From Bacillus sp. FJAT-44742 (GTDB taxonomy: Bacteria > Bacillota > Bacilli > Bacillales > Marinococcaceae): a stretch of DNA of 64,000 bases. Under the pieces are notes generated by a model. The model ran no database searches. It was not told the origin of the DNA and was given only the letters and a program-made list of their open reading frames with translations. Positions within the stretch are counted from its first letter, which is position 1. Every line of letters starts with the position of its first letter. A program made the position numbers and the translations under genes. Shown here in pieces: positions 23,166 through 33,955 of the stretch. The DNA lies in contig NZ_KZ454936.1 in the NCBI RefSeq assembly GCF_002797315.1, positions 1,869,645 through 1,933,644 of the forward strand. Reading direction: 5' to 3'.

Positions 23166-24439
23166 TATTTAGCCTCCTTTCCTCGCAAGAAATAAATCGT
23201 ATCCATTTCAACCGTTTTCGCACATTCAATTACATCTTCTTTGGTCACTTTCTCAATCGCTTCCAGCCAGTCATCAAGAGACCTTTTTTTCCCTGAAACG
23301 ACACCCTGGTAAAACATTTCGATCAATCCCCGGGGTACATCTGCCATCTCAAGTAATTGGTTTTTTAGCATTTGTTTCGTCTGTTCAATTTCCTTATCAG
23401 AAAAGTCGCCGTCTTTCATTGCTTTCATCTGCTCTTTAATAATGGTTAAAGCTTTATCGTAGTTTTTCTGGTCCACCCCTGACATAACAAGCAGAAGACC
23501 TTTACTGCTTTCATACCTGGATGCCGCATAGTACGCCAGGCTCTCTTTTTCCCTGACATTAATGAAGAGCTTTGAATGAGGAAAACCGCCAAACAGTCCA
23601 TTCATCACCTGCATCGCCGGATAATTTTCATCTTTAAAGATAATGGACGTACGGTATCCAATGTTCAGTTTTCCTTGCTGAACGTCCTGTTCTTCGCTTA
23701 TCTCCCGTACATCTTCAGGCTTTGTAATTGCTGCCGAAGAGGCCTCAAGGCTTCCTTCTCTTTCGGGAAGACGAAACAGCTCTTGTATATCCTTTTTTAA
23801 TTCATTTTCTTTCACATCACCTACGACATACAAATCAAAGTCATCCTCGTTGATCATGCTATCGTACGTTTCTTTCAAGTCATCTTTGCCTATCTTCTCA
23901 ATTTCCTCTTCACTCCCATAAGGGTGAATCCCGTATGGTTCGTCTTTGCACATCTCTTCAATTAAACGAACATTTGCGTAGCGCATCTTATCATCAAAAA
24001 TAGACTCCAGGCGCTGCTTCAATGTGCGCTTTTCTTCAGTAATGATACTTTCAGAAAACCCTCCATTCTCCATGAAAGGGTCAAAGAGGACATCCCGGAG
24101 AAATTCCAGGCTCTTTGTTAAGAGAGGGCTTGGATCCTGTAAATATTTTTCATTTGCCACTTCAATTCGAAAAGAGATCAGGTGGGCTTCACCTTTTTTG
24201 GTCACATCGATCCCAAATGAAGCTCCGTAAAGTTCATCCAAATATAAGCGGATATCCTTTCTCGTAGGATGGTTTTTAGTAGCGCTTTTTAACACATTGG
24301 CCAACAGCGACCTTTGCGTCACCGTCTCTTTTTTTAACGGGGCTTTTACTTGAAGAACGACAGTATTGGTTTTGAACTTATCAGTGGGAACAACATGGAC
24401 ATGTAATCCCTTAACAGAATACGTTTCTTCTTGGATCAT
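23165..24439 (-). CDS. ymfF: M16-family peptidase-like protein YmfF (no zinc motif)
   Basis: This 424-residue M16-type fold protein has no HxxEH motif, as expected of the non-catalytic subunit in M16 pairs; the C-terminal half keeps the R/Y pair region (KESLAYYAASRY). It pairs with YmfH. The start is ATG 24439 with GAAAGGGTG upstream; a TTG seven codons earlier has no site. ymfC and ymfD, which lie between ftsK and ymfF in B. subtilis, are missing. Confidence 0.9.
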   Translation of the reverse strand: MIQEETYSVKGLHVHVVPTDKFKTNTVVLQVKAPLKKETVTQRSLLANVLKSATKNHPTRKDIRLYLDELYGASFGIDVTKKGEAHLISFRIEVANEKYLQDPSPLLTKSLEFLRDVLFDPFMENGGFSESIITEEKRTLKQRLESIFDDKMRYANVRLIEEMCKDEPYGIHPYGSEEEIEKIGKDDLKETYDSMINEDDFDLYVVGDVKENELKKDIQELFRLPEREGSLEASSAAITKPEDVREISEEQDVQQGKLNIGYRTSIIFKDENYPAMQVMNGLFGGFPHSKLFINVREKESLAYYAASRYESSKGLLLVMSGVDQKNYDKALTIIKEQMKAMKDGDFSDKEIEQTKQMLKNQLLEMADVPRGLIEMFYQGVVSGKKRSLDDWLEAIEKVTKEDVIECAKTVEMDTIYFLRGKEAK

Positions 24440-24482
24440 CGTTAAACACCCTTTCTCCAACTATAGCTGTAATGAATGCGTA

Positions 24483-26822
24483 TCAGGCTTGCTCTGACGA
24501 TTGCTCCTCACGTCGATCTACTAATACTTCACGAGGCTTGCTGCCTTCATATGGCCCTACAATTCCCCTGACTTCCATTTCATCAATCAGCCGTGCTGCC
24601 CGAGTATAGCCGATTCGAAACCTTCTTTGAAGCATGGATACGGACGCGCTGTTCATTTGCATGACAAGAGATACAGCATCATCATACAAATCATCCTGAA
24701 CTTCAGACTCAACCTCAGGAATTTCCTCAGGCATCATTTCTTCCTGGTAGCTCGCTTTCTGCTGAGCTATTACGGCATTGACAACGGCCTCTACTTCTTC
24801 ATCTGATACAAACGCGCCCTGAATACGAGTGCTTTTGTTTGCTCCTACTGGAATAAACAGCATGTCCCCCCGGCCAAGGAGCTTTTCAGCCCCTCCTGAG
24901 TCCAGAATAGTCCTGGAATCGGTCTGGCTGGACACACCAAAAGCAATTCTTGATGGGATGTTTGCTTTTATGACTCCGGTAATAACATCGACAGATGGAC
25001 GCTGTGTTGCAATAATCATATGGATACCAGCAGCCCTTGCCATTTGAGCAAGCCTGGTAATGGCATCCTCCACATCACTTGACGCTACCATCATCAAGTC
25101 GGCAAGCTCGTCAACAATGACAATGATATACGGTAATGTTGGCTGTTTTTCATTGTTTTTCTCATTTTGCTTCCTAATCAGATCATTATACCCCTCAATA
25201 TTACGAGTTCCGCTGTGAGAGAACAGATCATAGCGGCGTTCCATCTCTGCAACAGCCTTCTTAAGGGCCTGAGACGCTTTCTTAGGCTCTGTTACAACTG
25301 GTGTCAGTAAATGAGGAATCCCATTATACACGTTGAGTTCAACCATCTTAGGGTCAATCATCATGAGCTTGACTTCATGGGGTTTTGCTTTCATCAAAAT
25401 ACTGGTAATAATTCCATTAATACATACACTTTTCCCGCTTCCAGTTGCTCCAGCTACCAGAAGATGAGGCATTTTGTTTAAGGATGCCAGTACAGGTTCA
25501 CCTGATATATCTCTTCCCAAAGCAACAGAAAGAATATGCTCATCCTTTTTCTTTCCTGCTTCAAGCACTTCCCGCAGCCCTACCATGGCAACTTCCTGAT
25601 TCGGAACTTCAATGCCGATAGCGGATTTTCCTGGGATTGGTGCTTCGATCCGGATATCTTTTGCAGCTAGTGCCAAAGCAAGATCGTCGGCTAAATTTAC
25701 GATTTTACTCACTTTTACCCCAATATCAGGCTGCACTTCATACTTTGTTACTGCCGGGCCTAAGTGCACTTCATTTACCTTTGCTTTCACACCAAAGCTT
25801 AATAAGGTCTGCTCCAGCTTTCTCGCATTGGAAGAAATCTGGCCCTTTTCATGCTTTTGACTGTTCTGTTTAGGGCTTGACAATAACTCAATAGGAGGGA
25901 CCTGGTAATCCTCATTTGTCGTTTCAGCCGCCACCATAAGAGGTTCTTTCACGGCTTCTTCAGTCTCTTTATCCTTCTTCTCCCGCTGAGAAACCTGGGG
26001 TTCTTTATCAGAAGGGTTCCGGTTATCTGACGAATATGCTTGATCCGCAAAATTATAAATGACTGGTTCCGGTCTTTCGTCGGATTTTACTTCTTTTACC
26101 TCCTTCTCTTCTTTATTGGCCTGACTTTGTGCCTGCCTTTTTCCCTTTTTATTTTTCCCTTCTTCTTTCTTTTGCTCACTGGCCTGTTTAAATTCAGCTC
26201 CTTTTGCTTGTACAGCTTTGCCGGCTGCAAGAGTGCTCTCTTTCATTTTATTTACCACGGTAAGAAAAATACCTTGCATGGAAATGCCAGTTAATAAAAT
26301 AAATGAAATGACAAACAAAAATACTGAGACTACCCTTGTTCCTCCTCCATCAAACAGAAACATGCTTACAGTAAACAGGAGAGCCCCGATCATCCCTCCG
26401 CCGATATCTTCATATGCGCTGTTTCCGCTCACATCGAGCCAGTAAAGCTCCCATGTTTGCAGAAGGGCAGAACCGCTCTGAAAAGGACTCTGTGCTCCAA
26501 GATTTTCAAACAGCATTAAATGACTTAACAGGAGAAAGGTCGATATGGCAATATACAAACCACTTAAACGTCTCCCTGCCAGTGGCGGAAACTTGCGCTT
26601 TACGATAATGTAGACAGAAACAAACAGGACAAAAAGAGTTAACAGGACATGCCATTCTCCTAGAAAAAAGCGAAAAAGCTGAACAACTATTTCCCCAACG
26701 AAACCGAATCTGAAAAGTGCAATGATTGCCAAGGTAAAGAAAAGCAGGCCTGCAAGCTCGTACTTCATTTGCTTAGCCCACTGATTCTGCTTTTGGCTTT
26801 TCTTTTTTTTCTTTTTTGCCAT
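24483..26822 (-). CDS. ftsK: DNA translocase FtsK/SpoIIIE
   Basis: This 779-residue DNA pump has four N-terminal membrane helices (about 20-190), a highly charged linker (about 215-330), the RecA-like motor with Walker A (GATGSGKS) and Walker B ([13 protein letters not shown]), and the C-terminal gamma winged helix ([20 protein letters not shown]) that reads orientation sequences. It moves chromosome DNA through the septum, in spore formers into the forespore. It follows ylzJ and a terminator. Confidence 0.96.
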   Translation of the reverse strand: MAKKKKKKSQKQNQWAKQMKYELAGLLFFTLAIIALFRFGFVGEIVVQLFRFFLGEWHVLLTLFVLFVSVYIIVKRKFPPLAGRRLSGLYIAISTFLLLSHLMLFENLGAQSPFQSGSALLQTWELYWLDVSGNSAYEDIGGGMIGALLFTVSMFLFDGGGTRVVSVFLFVISFILLTGISMQGIFLTVVNKMKESTLAAGKAVQAKGAEFKQASEQKKEEGKNKKGKRQAQSQANKEEKEVKEVKSDERPEPVIYNFADQAYSSDNRNPSDKEPQVSQREKKDKETEEAVKEPLMVAAETTNEDYQVPPIELLSSPKQNSQKHEKGQISSNARKLEQTLLSFGVKAKVNEVHLGPAVTKYEVQPDIGVKVSKIVNLADDLALALAAKDIRIEAPIPGKSAIGIEVPNQEVAMVGLREVLEAGKKKDEHILSVALGRDISGEPVLASLNKMPHLLVAGATGSGKSVCINGIITSILMKAKPHEVKLMMIDPKMVELNVYNGIPHLLTPVVTEPKKASQALKKAVAEMERRYDLFSHSGTRNIEGYNDLIRKQNEKNNEKQPTLPYIIVIVDELADLMMVASSDVEDAITRLAQMARAAGIHMIIATQRPSVDVITGVIKANIPSRIAFGVSSQTDSRTILDSGGAEKLLGRGDMLFIPVGANKSTRIQGAFVSDEEVEAVVNAVIAQQKASYQEEMMPEEIPEVESEVQDDLYDDAVSLVMQMNSASVSMLQRRFRIGYTRAARLIDEMEVRGIVGPYEGSKPREVLVDRREEQSSEQA

Positions 26823-26874
26823 AACCTCACCCCGACAAGTTTATTCCATATGTAACCAGCTTTTCTATTCATAA

Positions 26875-26899
26875 AGAGAGCCGCCGGAGGCGGCTCTTT
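26875..26899 (-). terminator. Terminator of tepA-ylzJ
   Basis: Hairpin GAGCCGCC (26878-26885) / GGCGGCTC (26889-26896) with a GGA loop and extra A-T pairs, followed by CTTTATG on the minus strand and CTTTCTTAATT on the plus strand. Confidence 0.6.
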
Positions 26900-26936
26900 C
26901 TTAATTATAGCATATTTTTCTAGTCCTTTATATTGT

Positions 26937-27152
26937 TTAGAGGCTGTCTGTCCATACTTTTCCGGGCTGGTAGCAATCTTGCAAGTACGCTTGGGGGTCC
27001 GTGCTCATGAGCCTGGTAATGATCCATTTGTTTGGTTCCTGTTCTTCAAGGAGGACCACTCCATGTTCACACGGTACGCTGCGCTGGGAAGCAGTTGCTT
27101 CATGTTCCTCTTTGTACACGGCTTCAATTGGAACAGGCGTATAAAGAATCAT
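26937..27152 (-). CDS. ylzJ: YlzJ-like protein
   Basis: This 71-residue protein belongs to the YlzJ family, small proteins of unknown function encoded next to tepA in Bacillaceae ([13 protein letters not shown] start, [14 protein letters not shown]). Its ATG overlaps the tepA stop (ATGA), so the two are coupled. Confidence 0.88.
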   Translation of the reverse strand: MILYTPVPIEAVYKEEHEATASQRSVPCEHGVVLLEEQEPNKWIITRLMSTDPQAYLQDCYQPGKVWTDSL

Positions 27153-27931
27153 TGCATCATTCCTTCTTTCTGCCCCTTCTGTTCACTAATTAATTGATTC
27201 AGCTTTCGAAGCGCCTGCCCTACACCGCCTACTTCATTTATAATTCCATAGTCAACAGCGTCAGGCCCCACCACATTCGTACCTATATCTCTTGTTAAAT
27301 TTCCTTTTTCAAACATAAGCTCTTTAAATTTCTCTTCGGCAATATTGGATTGTTTGGTGACAAAGGAGATCACTCGCTCCTGCATTTTATCCAGGTACTC
27401 AAAGGTTTGCGGCACCCCAATGACCAGGCCAGTCAAGCGTATGGGGTGAATGGTCATGGTAGCTGTTTCTGCGATAAAAGAATAATCGGCAGCTACGGCT
27501 ATGGGGACACCAATGGAATGGCCTCCTCCAAGTACCAGGGTTACGGTAGGCTTTGACATGCTGGCCACCATTTCAGAAATAGCCAGCCCTGCTTCCACGT
27601 CTCCCCCTACTGTATTTAACACAATCAGCATACCTTCAATCTTAGCATTTTGTTCAGCAGCTACAAGCTGGGGAATAATGTGTTCATACTTGGTCGTCTT
27701 ATTTTGAGGAGGCAGCTGCATATGCCCTTCAATCTGACCTATAATTGTAATACAGTGGATATTTGTCTGTTCCATTTCAGGGACATTTGTCTGCCCAAGC
27801 TCTTGGATTTTATTTAATATCCCTGAGCCTTTTTCTGCTCCGCCTGGCTGTCCTCCAGGCTGCTGCGGCGGTGACTGTGGAGGTGCTTGAGGGGAAGTCT
27901 GCGGGGTATTTGGATCTTGGTTTTGGAACAT
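27149..27931 (-). CDS. tepA: Translocation-enhancing protein TepA (ClpP-like protease)
   Basis: This 260-residue ClpP/crotonase-fold protein has a Pro/Gln-rich N-terminal extension (about 1-30). The putative nucleophile Ser lies in GGGHSIGVP and the His in MTIHPIR, as in TepA. In B. subtilis TepA affects protein secretion and degrades small acid-soluble spore proteins at germination. The start ATG follows AGGAGGG. A SigA-like promoter (27964-27993) precedes it. Confidence 0.92.
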   Translation of the reverse strand: MFQNQDPNTPQTSPQAPPQSPPQQPGGQPGGAEKGSGILNKIQELGQTNVPEMEQTNIHCITIIGQIEGHMQLPPQNKTTKYEHIIPQLVAAEQNAKIEGMLIVLNTVGGDVEAGLAISEMVASMSKPTVTLVLGGGHSIGVPIAVAADYSFIAETATMTIHPIRLTGLVIGVPQTFEYLDKMQERVISFVTKQSNIAEEKFKELMFEKGNLTRDIGTNVVGPDAVDYGIINEVGGVGQALRKLNQLISEQKGQKEGMMQ

Positions 27932-27963
27932 AAATGGACCCTCCTATTATGATTAATAGGATT

Positions 27964-27993
27964 AGTATAACGAGCCCGTGCGGATTTATACAA
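27964..27993 (-). promoter_or_regulatory. Promoter candidate of tepA
   Basis: The minus strand reads TTGTAT (27993-27988), 18 bp, TATACT (27969-27964), about 30 bp upstream of the tepA ATG. Confidence 0.45.
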
Positions 27994-28043
27994 AGGGAGC
28001 CATTTGACATGCTCTCGATTTTCAGGGGAAGCTTCTTTTTTAC

Positions 28044-28068
28044 GAAAAAAAACCGGGGAATCCCCGGT
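28044..28068 (-). terminator. Terminator of rnjB
   Basis: The minus strand has an ACCGGGGA/TCCCCGGT hairpin directly after the stop, followed by TTTTTTTT. This is a textbook intrinsic terminator. Confidence 0.85.
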
Positions 28069-28069
28069 C

Positions 28070-29737
28070 TTATACCTCCATTATAATTGGCAAAATCATA
28101 GGCCTGCGTTTTGTTTTTTCATAAAGGAACCTGCTTAACACATCACGGATATTACTTTTTAAGGAAGACCATTCATTAACGTTTTCACTCATACACTTTT
28201 CAAGTGTATCGGAAACTTTTTTGTTTGCTTCCTCAAGAAGCTTCTCTGATTCACGGACGTACACAAATCCTCTGGAAATAATATCAGGCCCGGAGATAAT
28301 TGAACTGCTTTTTTTGTTTAACGTTACGACAACCACGAGAATACCGTCTTCAGAAAGAAGTCGTCTGTCTCTTAGGACGATATTACCAACATCTCCGACT
28401 CCAAGCCCGTCAATTAAGACATTCCCTGAAGGAACTTTGCCGGTTCTTTTTCCTTGTCCTTTAGTAAATTCGATGACTTCTCCCTTGTCTATGAGAAACG
28501 TTCTGTCCTGTTTAATACCGACAGATTGAGCTAGCTCCCTGTGTGCAAACTGCATCCTGTATTCCCCATGAACCGGTATAAAAAACCGTGGGCGCATGAG
28601 GTTGAGCATAAATTTCAGTTCTTCCTGGCTTCCGTGGCCTGATGCGTGAACTTGTTTATCCCCATAAACCACATCTGCTCCAATGCGCGAAATGAAATCA
28701 ATAATTCTTGAAACTGATTTTTCATTTCCAGGAATTGGTGTAGCCGAGATGACGACTGTGTCCTCAGGTTTCATGGATACTTGGCGATGAGCTCCTTTAG
28801 CCATTCTTGTCAGCGCTGACATAGGTTCGCCTTGACTGCCTGTGCAAAGGATGACAATTTGATCATCGTTATAGTTATTTATTTGATCAAGCTCAATAAA
28901 TATATTTTTGGGCACTCGCAAATATCCTAGACGCTTTGCGATTTCTATTACTTTCAGCATGCTTGTCCCCACAACACCAATTTTGCGATTATCATTGGCG
29001 GCGGCTCTAACTACCTGTTGAATTCTGTGAATGTTGGAAGCAAACGTGGTAACAATTACTCTTCCTTCTGCCTCTTGTATCACTTGATTAATCCCTGCTC
29101 CGGTAGATGTTTCTGAAGCAGTCGTTCCGGGGCGTTCAGCGTTTGTACTATCAGACATGAGGCAAAGCACCCCTTTTTTCCCCATATCAGACATCTTGCC
29201 TACTTCTGCAAACTTCCCATCAACAGGTGTCTGGTCAAATTTAAAGTCCCCGGTATGGACAACCATGCCCTGGGACGTTTCAATTCCAACACCAACCGAA
29301 TCAGGTATGCTGTGATTGGTCCGAAAAAAGCTGACTGGAACATTTCCAACTTTAATTTTCGAATGAGAATCAATCAGTCTTAAATCAGCTTTTTTGATTA
29401 ATCCTTTTTCTTTTAGACGTTCTTCCACTAAACCGATCGTAAGCTTTGTTCCGTATACTGGTACTTTTATTTTTTGAAGGACATAAGGAAGACCTCCAAT
29501 GTGGTCCTCATGACCGTGTGTGAGGATGATGCCTTTTACTCTTTCTTTATTTTGAATAAGATACGAGATATCAGGAATGACAATATCGACCCCAAGCATA
29601 TCATCCTCTGGAAACATTAATCCCGAATCAATTACAATAATATCTTCTTCTACTTCAACAACATACATGTTTTTGCCTATTTCTCCAACGCCGCCCAAGG
29701 CAAAAACACGTACAGTTTCTGAATTTTGCTTTGACAA
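28070..29737 (-). CDS. rnjB: Ribonuclease J
   Basis: This 555-residue metallo-beta-lactamase/beta-CASP ribonuclease has the zinc motif HGHEDHIGG intact, plus HTGDFKFDQTP, SDSTNAERPG and HASGHGS. By position (next to dapA and tepA) it corresponds to B. subtilis rnjB (RNase J2, which associates with J1). It acts in mRNA decay and rRNA/scRNA maturation. The start is TTG at 29737 with AGGAGG eight bases upstream. A promoter candidate lies at 29855-29884. Confidence 0.92.
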   Translation of the reverse strand: MSKQNSETVRVFALGGVGEIGKNMYVVEVEEDIIVIDSGLMFPEDDMLGVDIVIPDISYLIQNKERVKGIILTHGHEDHIGGLPYVLQKIKVPVYGTKLTIGLVEERLKEKGLIKKADLRLIDSHSKIKVGNVPVSFFRTNHSIPDSVGVGIETSQGMVVHTGDFKFDQTPVDGKFAEVGKMSDMGKKGVLCLMSDSTNAERPGTTASETSTGAGINQVIQEAEGRVIVTTFASNIHRIQQVVRAAANDNRKIGVVGTSMLKVIEIAKRLGYLRVPKNIFIELDQINNYNDDQIVILCTGSQGEPMSALTRMAKGAHRQVSMKPEDTVVISATPIPGNEKSVSRIIDFISRIGADVVYGDKQVHASGHGSQEELKFMLNLMRPRFFIPVHGEYRMQFAHRELAQSVGIKQDRTFLIDKGEVIEFTKGQGKRTGKVPSGNVLIDGLGVGDVGNIVLRDRRLLSEDGILVVVVTLNKKSSSIISGPDIISRGFVYVRESEKLLEEANKKVSDTLEKCMSENVNEWSSLKSNIRDVLSRFLYEKTKRRPMILPIIMEV

Positions 29738-29854
29738 TTTACGTTCCTCCTATATATTCAGTTACATTGTTTCTTCCTCTCCTGTTCTAGGAAGGAAAAG
29801 TCGTTACTCATCCTCTCTTTTTCACCATTGCACCCGGACGAATCACTTGGTTGT

Positions 29855-29884
29855 AGTATAACTTAATTTGGAAAGAGAATACAA
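29855..29884 (-). promoter_or_regulatory. Promoter candidate of rnjB
   Basis: The minus strand reads TTGTAT (29884-29879), 18 bp, TATACT (29860-29855). It has the same hexamers and spacing as the tepA candidate. Confidence 0.45.
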
Positions 29885-29939
29885 GACCAAGAGACCTTAT
29901 CTGGTTGGTTTTCCCTCTCCTTTCTGCTTGAAGGAAAAA

Positions 29940-29963
29940 GAAAACCCGGCTGTTATGCCGGGA
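29940..29963 (-). terminator. Terminator of dapA
   Basis: The CCCGGC/GCCGGG hairpin (29946-29951/29958-29963) overlaps the dapA stop and is followed on the minus strand by TTTTCTTTTT. Confidence 0.75.
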
Positions 29964-30822
29964 GAAATATATCTCGAACCCAATTCATTTCCGGATCTGT
30001 TAACGGTAGAATCGGGGATCTTGTTGTTCTCGAAAGGATGCCTTTTTGCTCCAAAACCCCTTTGATAGGCGCAGGATTTGGAGTAATGAAACATGCTTTC
30101 ATTTTGGGTAGCAGGCCCCTGTGAATACCAGCAGCTTTCGTAATATCCCCAGTCAAATAACATCCGATCATTTCACTCATTTCCCTGCCAATCAAATGAG
30201 CGGCAACAGATACCACCCCATGGCCTCCTATTGATAAAACAGGGAGCGTCAAGGAATCATCTCCGCTATAAAGCTTAAAGTCTTTCGGGGCATTTTCAAT
30301 CACATATGCCATCTGCTCTAAGTTTCCATTGGCTTCTTTGACCGAAGTGATATTAGGAATGTGAGAAAGCTTTAATAGAGTCGTACTGTGCAGGTCAACG
30401 ATACATCGACCAGGGATGTTATAAATCATAACCGGTAATGAGGTTGACTCTGCTATTGCTTTAAAATGATGATACATCCCTTCTTGGGTTGGTTTATTGT
30501 AGTAAGGAGTCACAGCCATAATACCGTCTACACCCAGCGAAGAGGCTTTTTGGGTCAGCTCCGCTGAATAAGCTGTATCATTGGTTCCGGTCCCTGCGAT
30601 GACTGGAACCCGCCCTCCGGCTGCTTCCTTAACTCGTTTAAATAGAGCAAGCTTCTCTTCAGTGGAAAGCGTGGGAGACTCTCCGGTCGTTCCCGCTACA
30701 ACTAAGCCTTCCGTATTGTGGGCAATTAAATATTCAACTAGATCATCAACCGCAGCCCATTCAATTGCACCATCCGAATTGAAGGGAGTCACCATTGCTG
30801 TGAGTAAGCGCCCGTGGTCCAC
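29953..30822 (-). CDS. dapA: 4-hydroxy-tetrahydrodipicolinate synthase
   Basis: This 289-residue class I aldolase condenses pyruvate with aspartate semialdehyde, the branch step to diaminopimelate, lysine and dipicolinate. It has GTTGESPTLS, VTPYYNKPTQEGMY with the proton-relay Tyr, the Schiff-base Lys in SVKEANG and YSGDDSLTLP. GTG at 30822 is preferred because AAAAGGAG sits nine bases upstream and the length matches B. subtilis; an in-frame ATG three codons earlier (30831) directly abuts that site. Operon with dapG and asd. Confidence 0.95.
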   Translation of the reverse strand: MDHGRLLTAMVTPFNSDGAIEWAAVDDLVEYLIAHNTEGLVVAGTTGESPTLSTEEKLALFKRVKEAAGGRVPVIAGTGTNDTAYSAELTQKASSLGVDGIMAVTPYYNKPTQEGMYHHFKAIAESTSLPVMIYNIPGRCIVDLHSTTLLKLSHIPNITSVKEANGNLEQMAYVIENAPKDFKLYSGDDSLTLPVLSIGGHGVVSVAAHLIGREMSEMIGCYLTGDITKAAGIHRGLLPKMKACFITPNPAPIKGVLEQKGILSRTTRSPILPLTDPEMNWVRDIFLPA

Positions 30823-30876
30823 TTCTTTCATCTCCTTTTCACCTATGAAAGGGTTGTCACAAGTTGACATTATAGG

Positions 30877-30902
30877 TCAGGCGGGGATTTCTCCCCGCCT
30901 GA
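30877..30902 (-). other. GC-rich hairpin between dapG and dapA
   Basis: The 10-bp stem TCAGGCGGGG (30877-30886) / CCCCGCCTGA (30893-30902) has a 6-nt loop and no T tract on the minus strand. It probably stabilises or marks a processing point in the asd-dapG-dapA mRNA rather than terminating it. Confidence 0.5.
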
Positions 30903-30920
30903 TTTCTCTTTCGTTACCTA

Positions 30921-32135
30921 TTAATTTTCAAGTTCAAACATATGATGAAGGGCATTCACTGCTTTTTTTGTATCTTCCCCATGCACTAATACCCAGATTG
31001 TAGTGTGGGAATCGGCAGATTGAAGAATTTGGATGTTTTGTTCGGTTAATGCAGCCACGATTTTGGAGGCTACACCAGGAACACCAGTCATCCCAGCTCC
31101 TACTGCAGAAACCTTAGAACAGTTTCTCACAACCTGTGATTCATACCCTTTATCGAGCAGCAGCTGCTCTGCTTTGGCTGCGAGATGATCGGGAACCGTA
31201 TACACTACTCCGGTGGGGTGAATATTAATAAAATCGACACTGATATTAGCCTGAGCCATCGTTTTAAAAACATCCGCCTGCAAGTTATACTGGCCTTCCT
31301 TTTCTTTCACAGTAATCTGGGAAATTTCAGATAAATGAGCAATCCCTGTCACCGGGCGTTCTTCCAGATCACTACCGGCGCTGCCCCCATGAGTTGTCGT
31401 AATTAAAGTTCCCGCTACGTCAGATTGTGTAGAGCGGATGCGAATCGGTATCTTAGCCTGCATGGCAATTTCGACCGCACGAGGGTGAATTACCTTGGCG
31501 CCCTGGTATGCCATATTGCAAATTTCATTGTATGTTACTGCCTTTAGAGGTCGTGCTGTATCCACCATTCTTGGATCAGCAGTCATCACCCCGTCTACAT
31601 CGGTAAATATATCAACGTAATCAGCTTGCAAGGCTGCGCCTAAGGCTGTGGCTGACGTATCACTCCCACCCCGGCCCAGAGTCGTAATTTCCCCAGTAGC
31701 CGAGCTGCCTTGAAAGCCTGCTACTACTACGACATCAAAGTGGTGCAGACGCTCTTTTAAGCCGTCGCATTGCATATCAATAATTTTTGCATTTGAGAAT
31801 TCTTCATTTGTGCGGAAACCAGCTTGAGCTCCCGTCACAGCAGAAGCTTTTACATTCAAAGATTGAAGCAAGTCAGTAAAAACAACAGAGGAGATAACTT
31901 CTCCGCATGATACAAGTAAGTCCTTTTCCCGCTCATCAGCAAAGGAATCATTGCCATTCACAAGACTAAGAAGTGTATCTGTTGCGTAGGGATCACCTTT
32001 TCGACCCATAGCTGACACAACCACTACCACTTTATAGCCATTTTCAACGGCTTGCTTGACATGATGTGCTGCCTGCCTTCTTACTTCTTCATTTCTAACC
32101 GAGGTTCCCCCAAACTTTTGAACAACAACCTTCAT
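30921..32135 (-). CDS. dapG: Aspartokinase I (diaminopimelate-sensitive type)
   Basis: This 404-residue aspartate kinase carries out the first step of the aspartate pathway. It has the N-terminal KFGGTSV, the substrate motif GRGGSDTSA, TDVDGVMTADPR, and two C-terminal ACT regions (about 255-400) for allosteric control. Its place between asd and dapA matches B. subtilis dapG, the isozyme inhibited by meso-diaminopimelate. Confidence 0.95.
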   Translation of the reverse strand: MKVVVQKFGGTSVRNEEVRRQAAHHVKQAVENGYKVVVVVSAMGRKGDPYATDTLLSLVNGNDSFADEREKDLLVSCGEVISSVVFTDLLQSLNVKASAVTGAQAGFRTNEEFSNAKIIDMQCDGLKERLHHFDVVVVAGFQGSSATGEITTLGRGGSDTSATALGAALQADYVDIFTDVDGVMTADPRMVDTARPLKAVTYNEICNMAYQGAKVIHPRAVEIAMQAKIPIRIRSTQSDVAGTLITTTHGGSAGSDLEERPVTGIAHLSEISQITVKEKEGQYNLQADVFKTMAQANISVDFINIHPTGVVYTVPDHLAAKAEQLLLDKGYESQVVRNCSKVSAVGAGMTGVPGVASKIVAALTEQNIQILQSADSHTTIWVLVHGEDTKKAVNALHHMFELEN

Positions 32136-32150
32136 AAGCCACCCTCTTCT

Positions 32151-33200
32151 TTACTTCAAGAGTCCTAATTTATCAAGACTTTCGGCAATTTGAACGGAAT
32201 TGTATGCTGCACCCTTTACTAGATTATCAGAAACAACCCACATATGATAACCATTGTCACGGTCAAGGTCTCTGCGGATTCGTCCAACAAATACATCAGG
32301 AAGACCTACACAGTCAATGGCAAGGGGATACTCCTGCTGGGATGGGTCATCTTTTAAAGTGATTCCTTCTCCTTCAGCAATGGTGTTTTTAAACTCTTCT
32401 GCTGATGCTCCGCCGTTTTCCACTTCTACATAAACCGATTCAGAATGTCCTGTTTCCACAGGCAGACGGACACATGTAGCAGCTACCTCCAGAGAGTTCA
32501 TATGCATAATTTTTTTCGTTTCATTAATCATCTTCATTTCTTCAAAGGTGTACCCATTTTCTTGAAAAAGGTCAATTTGAGGCACCGCATTATAGGCAAT
32601 TTGATAATGCTTTTTATCTCCGCCTACAGGTAATATTTCTGGTGTTACTTCTTTTCCATCTAAAATATCTCTTGATTGCTCTTTCATTTCTGTGATGGCT
32701 TCAAGCCCCGCTCCTGATACCGCCTGGTACGTGGAGACAATGACTTTTTTAAGGCCATACTTTTGGCGAACTGGTTCTAAGGCTACAACCATCTGAATTG
32801 TAGAACAGTTAGGGTTTGCAATAATGCCCTTATGATTTTTTACATCTTCTTCATTTACTTCCGGCACGACAAGAGGAACATCCTCATCCATGCGGTAAGC
32901 ACTTGTATTATCTACAACTACTGCTCCACGCTTCACAGCTTCAGGAGCAAGCTTTTTGGAAACTGATCCTCCTGCAGAAAACAGGGCGAGCTGAATTCCC
33001 TCAAATGCTTCTGGAGTTGCCTCTTCTACAGTAACTTCTTCCCCTTTAAAGGAAAGCTTCTTTCCTGCTGAACGTTTGGATGATAACAATTTTATAGACT
33101 TAATAGGAAAATCTTTATCCTCTAACGTTTTTAACATTTGTTCACCAACTGCACCAGTTGCTCCTACAACTGCTACGTTATAACCTGCTTCATTTGCCAT
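32151..33200 (-). CDS. asd: Aspartate-semialdehyde dehydrogenase
   Basis: This 349-residue NADPH enzyme converts aspartyl phosphate to aspartate semialdehyde. It has [10 protein letters not shown] at the N-terminus, the catalytic Cys in NPNCSTIQ and His in the [10 protein letters not shown] region. The start is ATG 33200 with AAGGGAG upstream; an in-frame upstream ATG would place the ribosome binding site inside the gene. Only 15 bp to dapG. Confidence 0.96.
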   Translation of the reverse strand: MANEAGYNVAVVGATGAVGEQMLKTLEDKDFPIKSIKLLSSKRSAGKKLSFKGEEVTVEEATPEAFEGIQLALFSAGGSVSKKLAPEAVKRGAVVVDNTSAYRMDEDVPLVVPEVNEEDVKNHKGIIANPNCSTIQMVVALEPVRQKYGLKKVIVSTYQAVSGAGLEAITEMKEQSRDILDGKEVTPEILPVGGDKKHYQIAYNAVPQIDLFQENGYTFEEMKMINETKKIMHMNSLEVAATCVRLPVETGHSESVYVEVENGGASAEEFKNTIAEGEGITLKDDPSQQEYPLAIDCVGLPDVFVGRIRRDLDRDNGYHMWVVSDNLVKGAAYNSVQIAESLDKLGLLK

Positions 33201-33338
33201 TATGTGTGATTCTCCCTTCTTTATGTCACCGTTTTTCATAATTACCTTTATTCCCGTTTTGAAAATAAATCAATCGAAAAAAAAGGCTCTTTAACTAACA
33301 TAAAAGATGGGAGAAAAATTATCAACTATAGTTACGGC

Positions 33339-33935
33339 TCAATCTCTGAACTTTTCAATTATTACTGGCTGATATTGGCGACCATGTATAGCTGCTTCAA
33401 TTGTAGCCGGGATTGCTTCCATTCTGGCAACTAGTGAGTTTGGTTTCTGATCAGGAGCGTCCTGGCCGAAAGGAACAAAATAAATATTTTTTGTTGCCAT
33501 CAGCTTCATAACATTTACTCCGTTAAGTCCTAAAGCATCATTTGTTGAAATGGCAAGGACGACAGGCTTTGAATTCCTTAACGTTGCTTTTGCTCCCATC
33601 AATACCGGAGAATCAGTCATAGCGTTAGCAAACTTGCTGATAGAAGTCCCGGTGAGGGGAGCAATCAGCATAGCATCCAAAGGGGTTTTAGGACCAAATG
33701 GTTCTGCCTTTACAATTGAATCAATGATATCATCCTGCCCGCTGGCTTTTAGAATTTCTTTTTTCCAGTGGTCTGAGGAACCAAATTTTGTATCTGTGGA
33801 TAAAACGGTGTGACTGACAAAAGGGATAACCTCTGCCCCCATTTCGCGCAGTCTCTCCATTTCCGGCATAATTTCTTCCAACGTACAATGAGAGCCGGTT
33901 ACCCCAAACCCTATACGCTTACCTTTAAGCGTCAT
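33339..33935 (-). CDS. dpaB: Dipicolinate synthase subunit B
   Basis: This 198-residue flavoprotein-like subunit (SpoVFB) of dipicolinate synthase works with DpaA to make the spore-core solute dipicolinic acid from the DapA product. It has GFGVTGSHCTLEE and APLTGTSISKFANA, typical of the family. The ATG at 33935 follows AAAGGAGG; longer upstream frames are not needed. It begins 20 bp after dpaA. Confidence 0.95.
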   Translation of the reverse strand: MTLKGKRIGFGVTGSHCTLEEIMPEMERLREMGAEVIPFVSHTVLSTDTKFGSSDHWKKEILKASGQDDIIDSIVKAEPFGPKTPLDAMLIAPLTGTSISKFANAMTDSPVLMGAKATLRNSKPVVLAISTNDALGLNGVNVMKLMATKNIYFVPFGQDAPDQKPNSLVARMEAIPATIEAAIHGRQYQPVIIEKFRD

Positions 33936-33955
33936 TATTGGGCCTCCTTTCACAT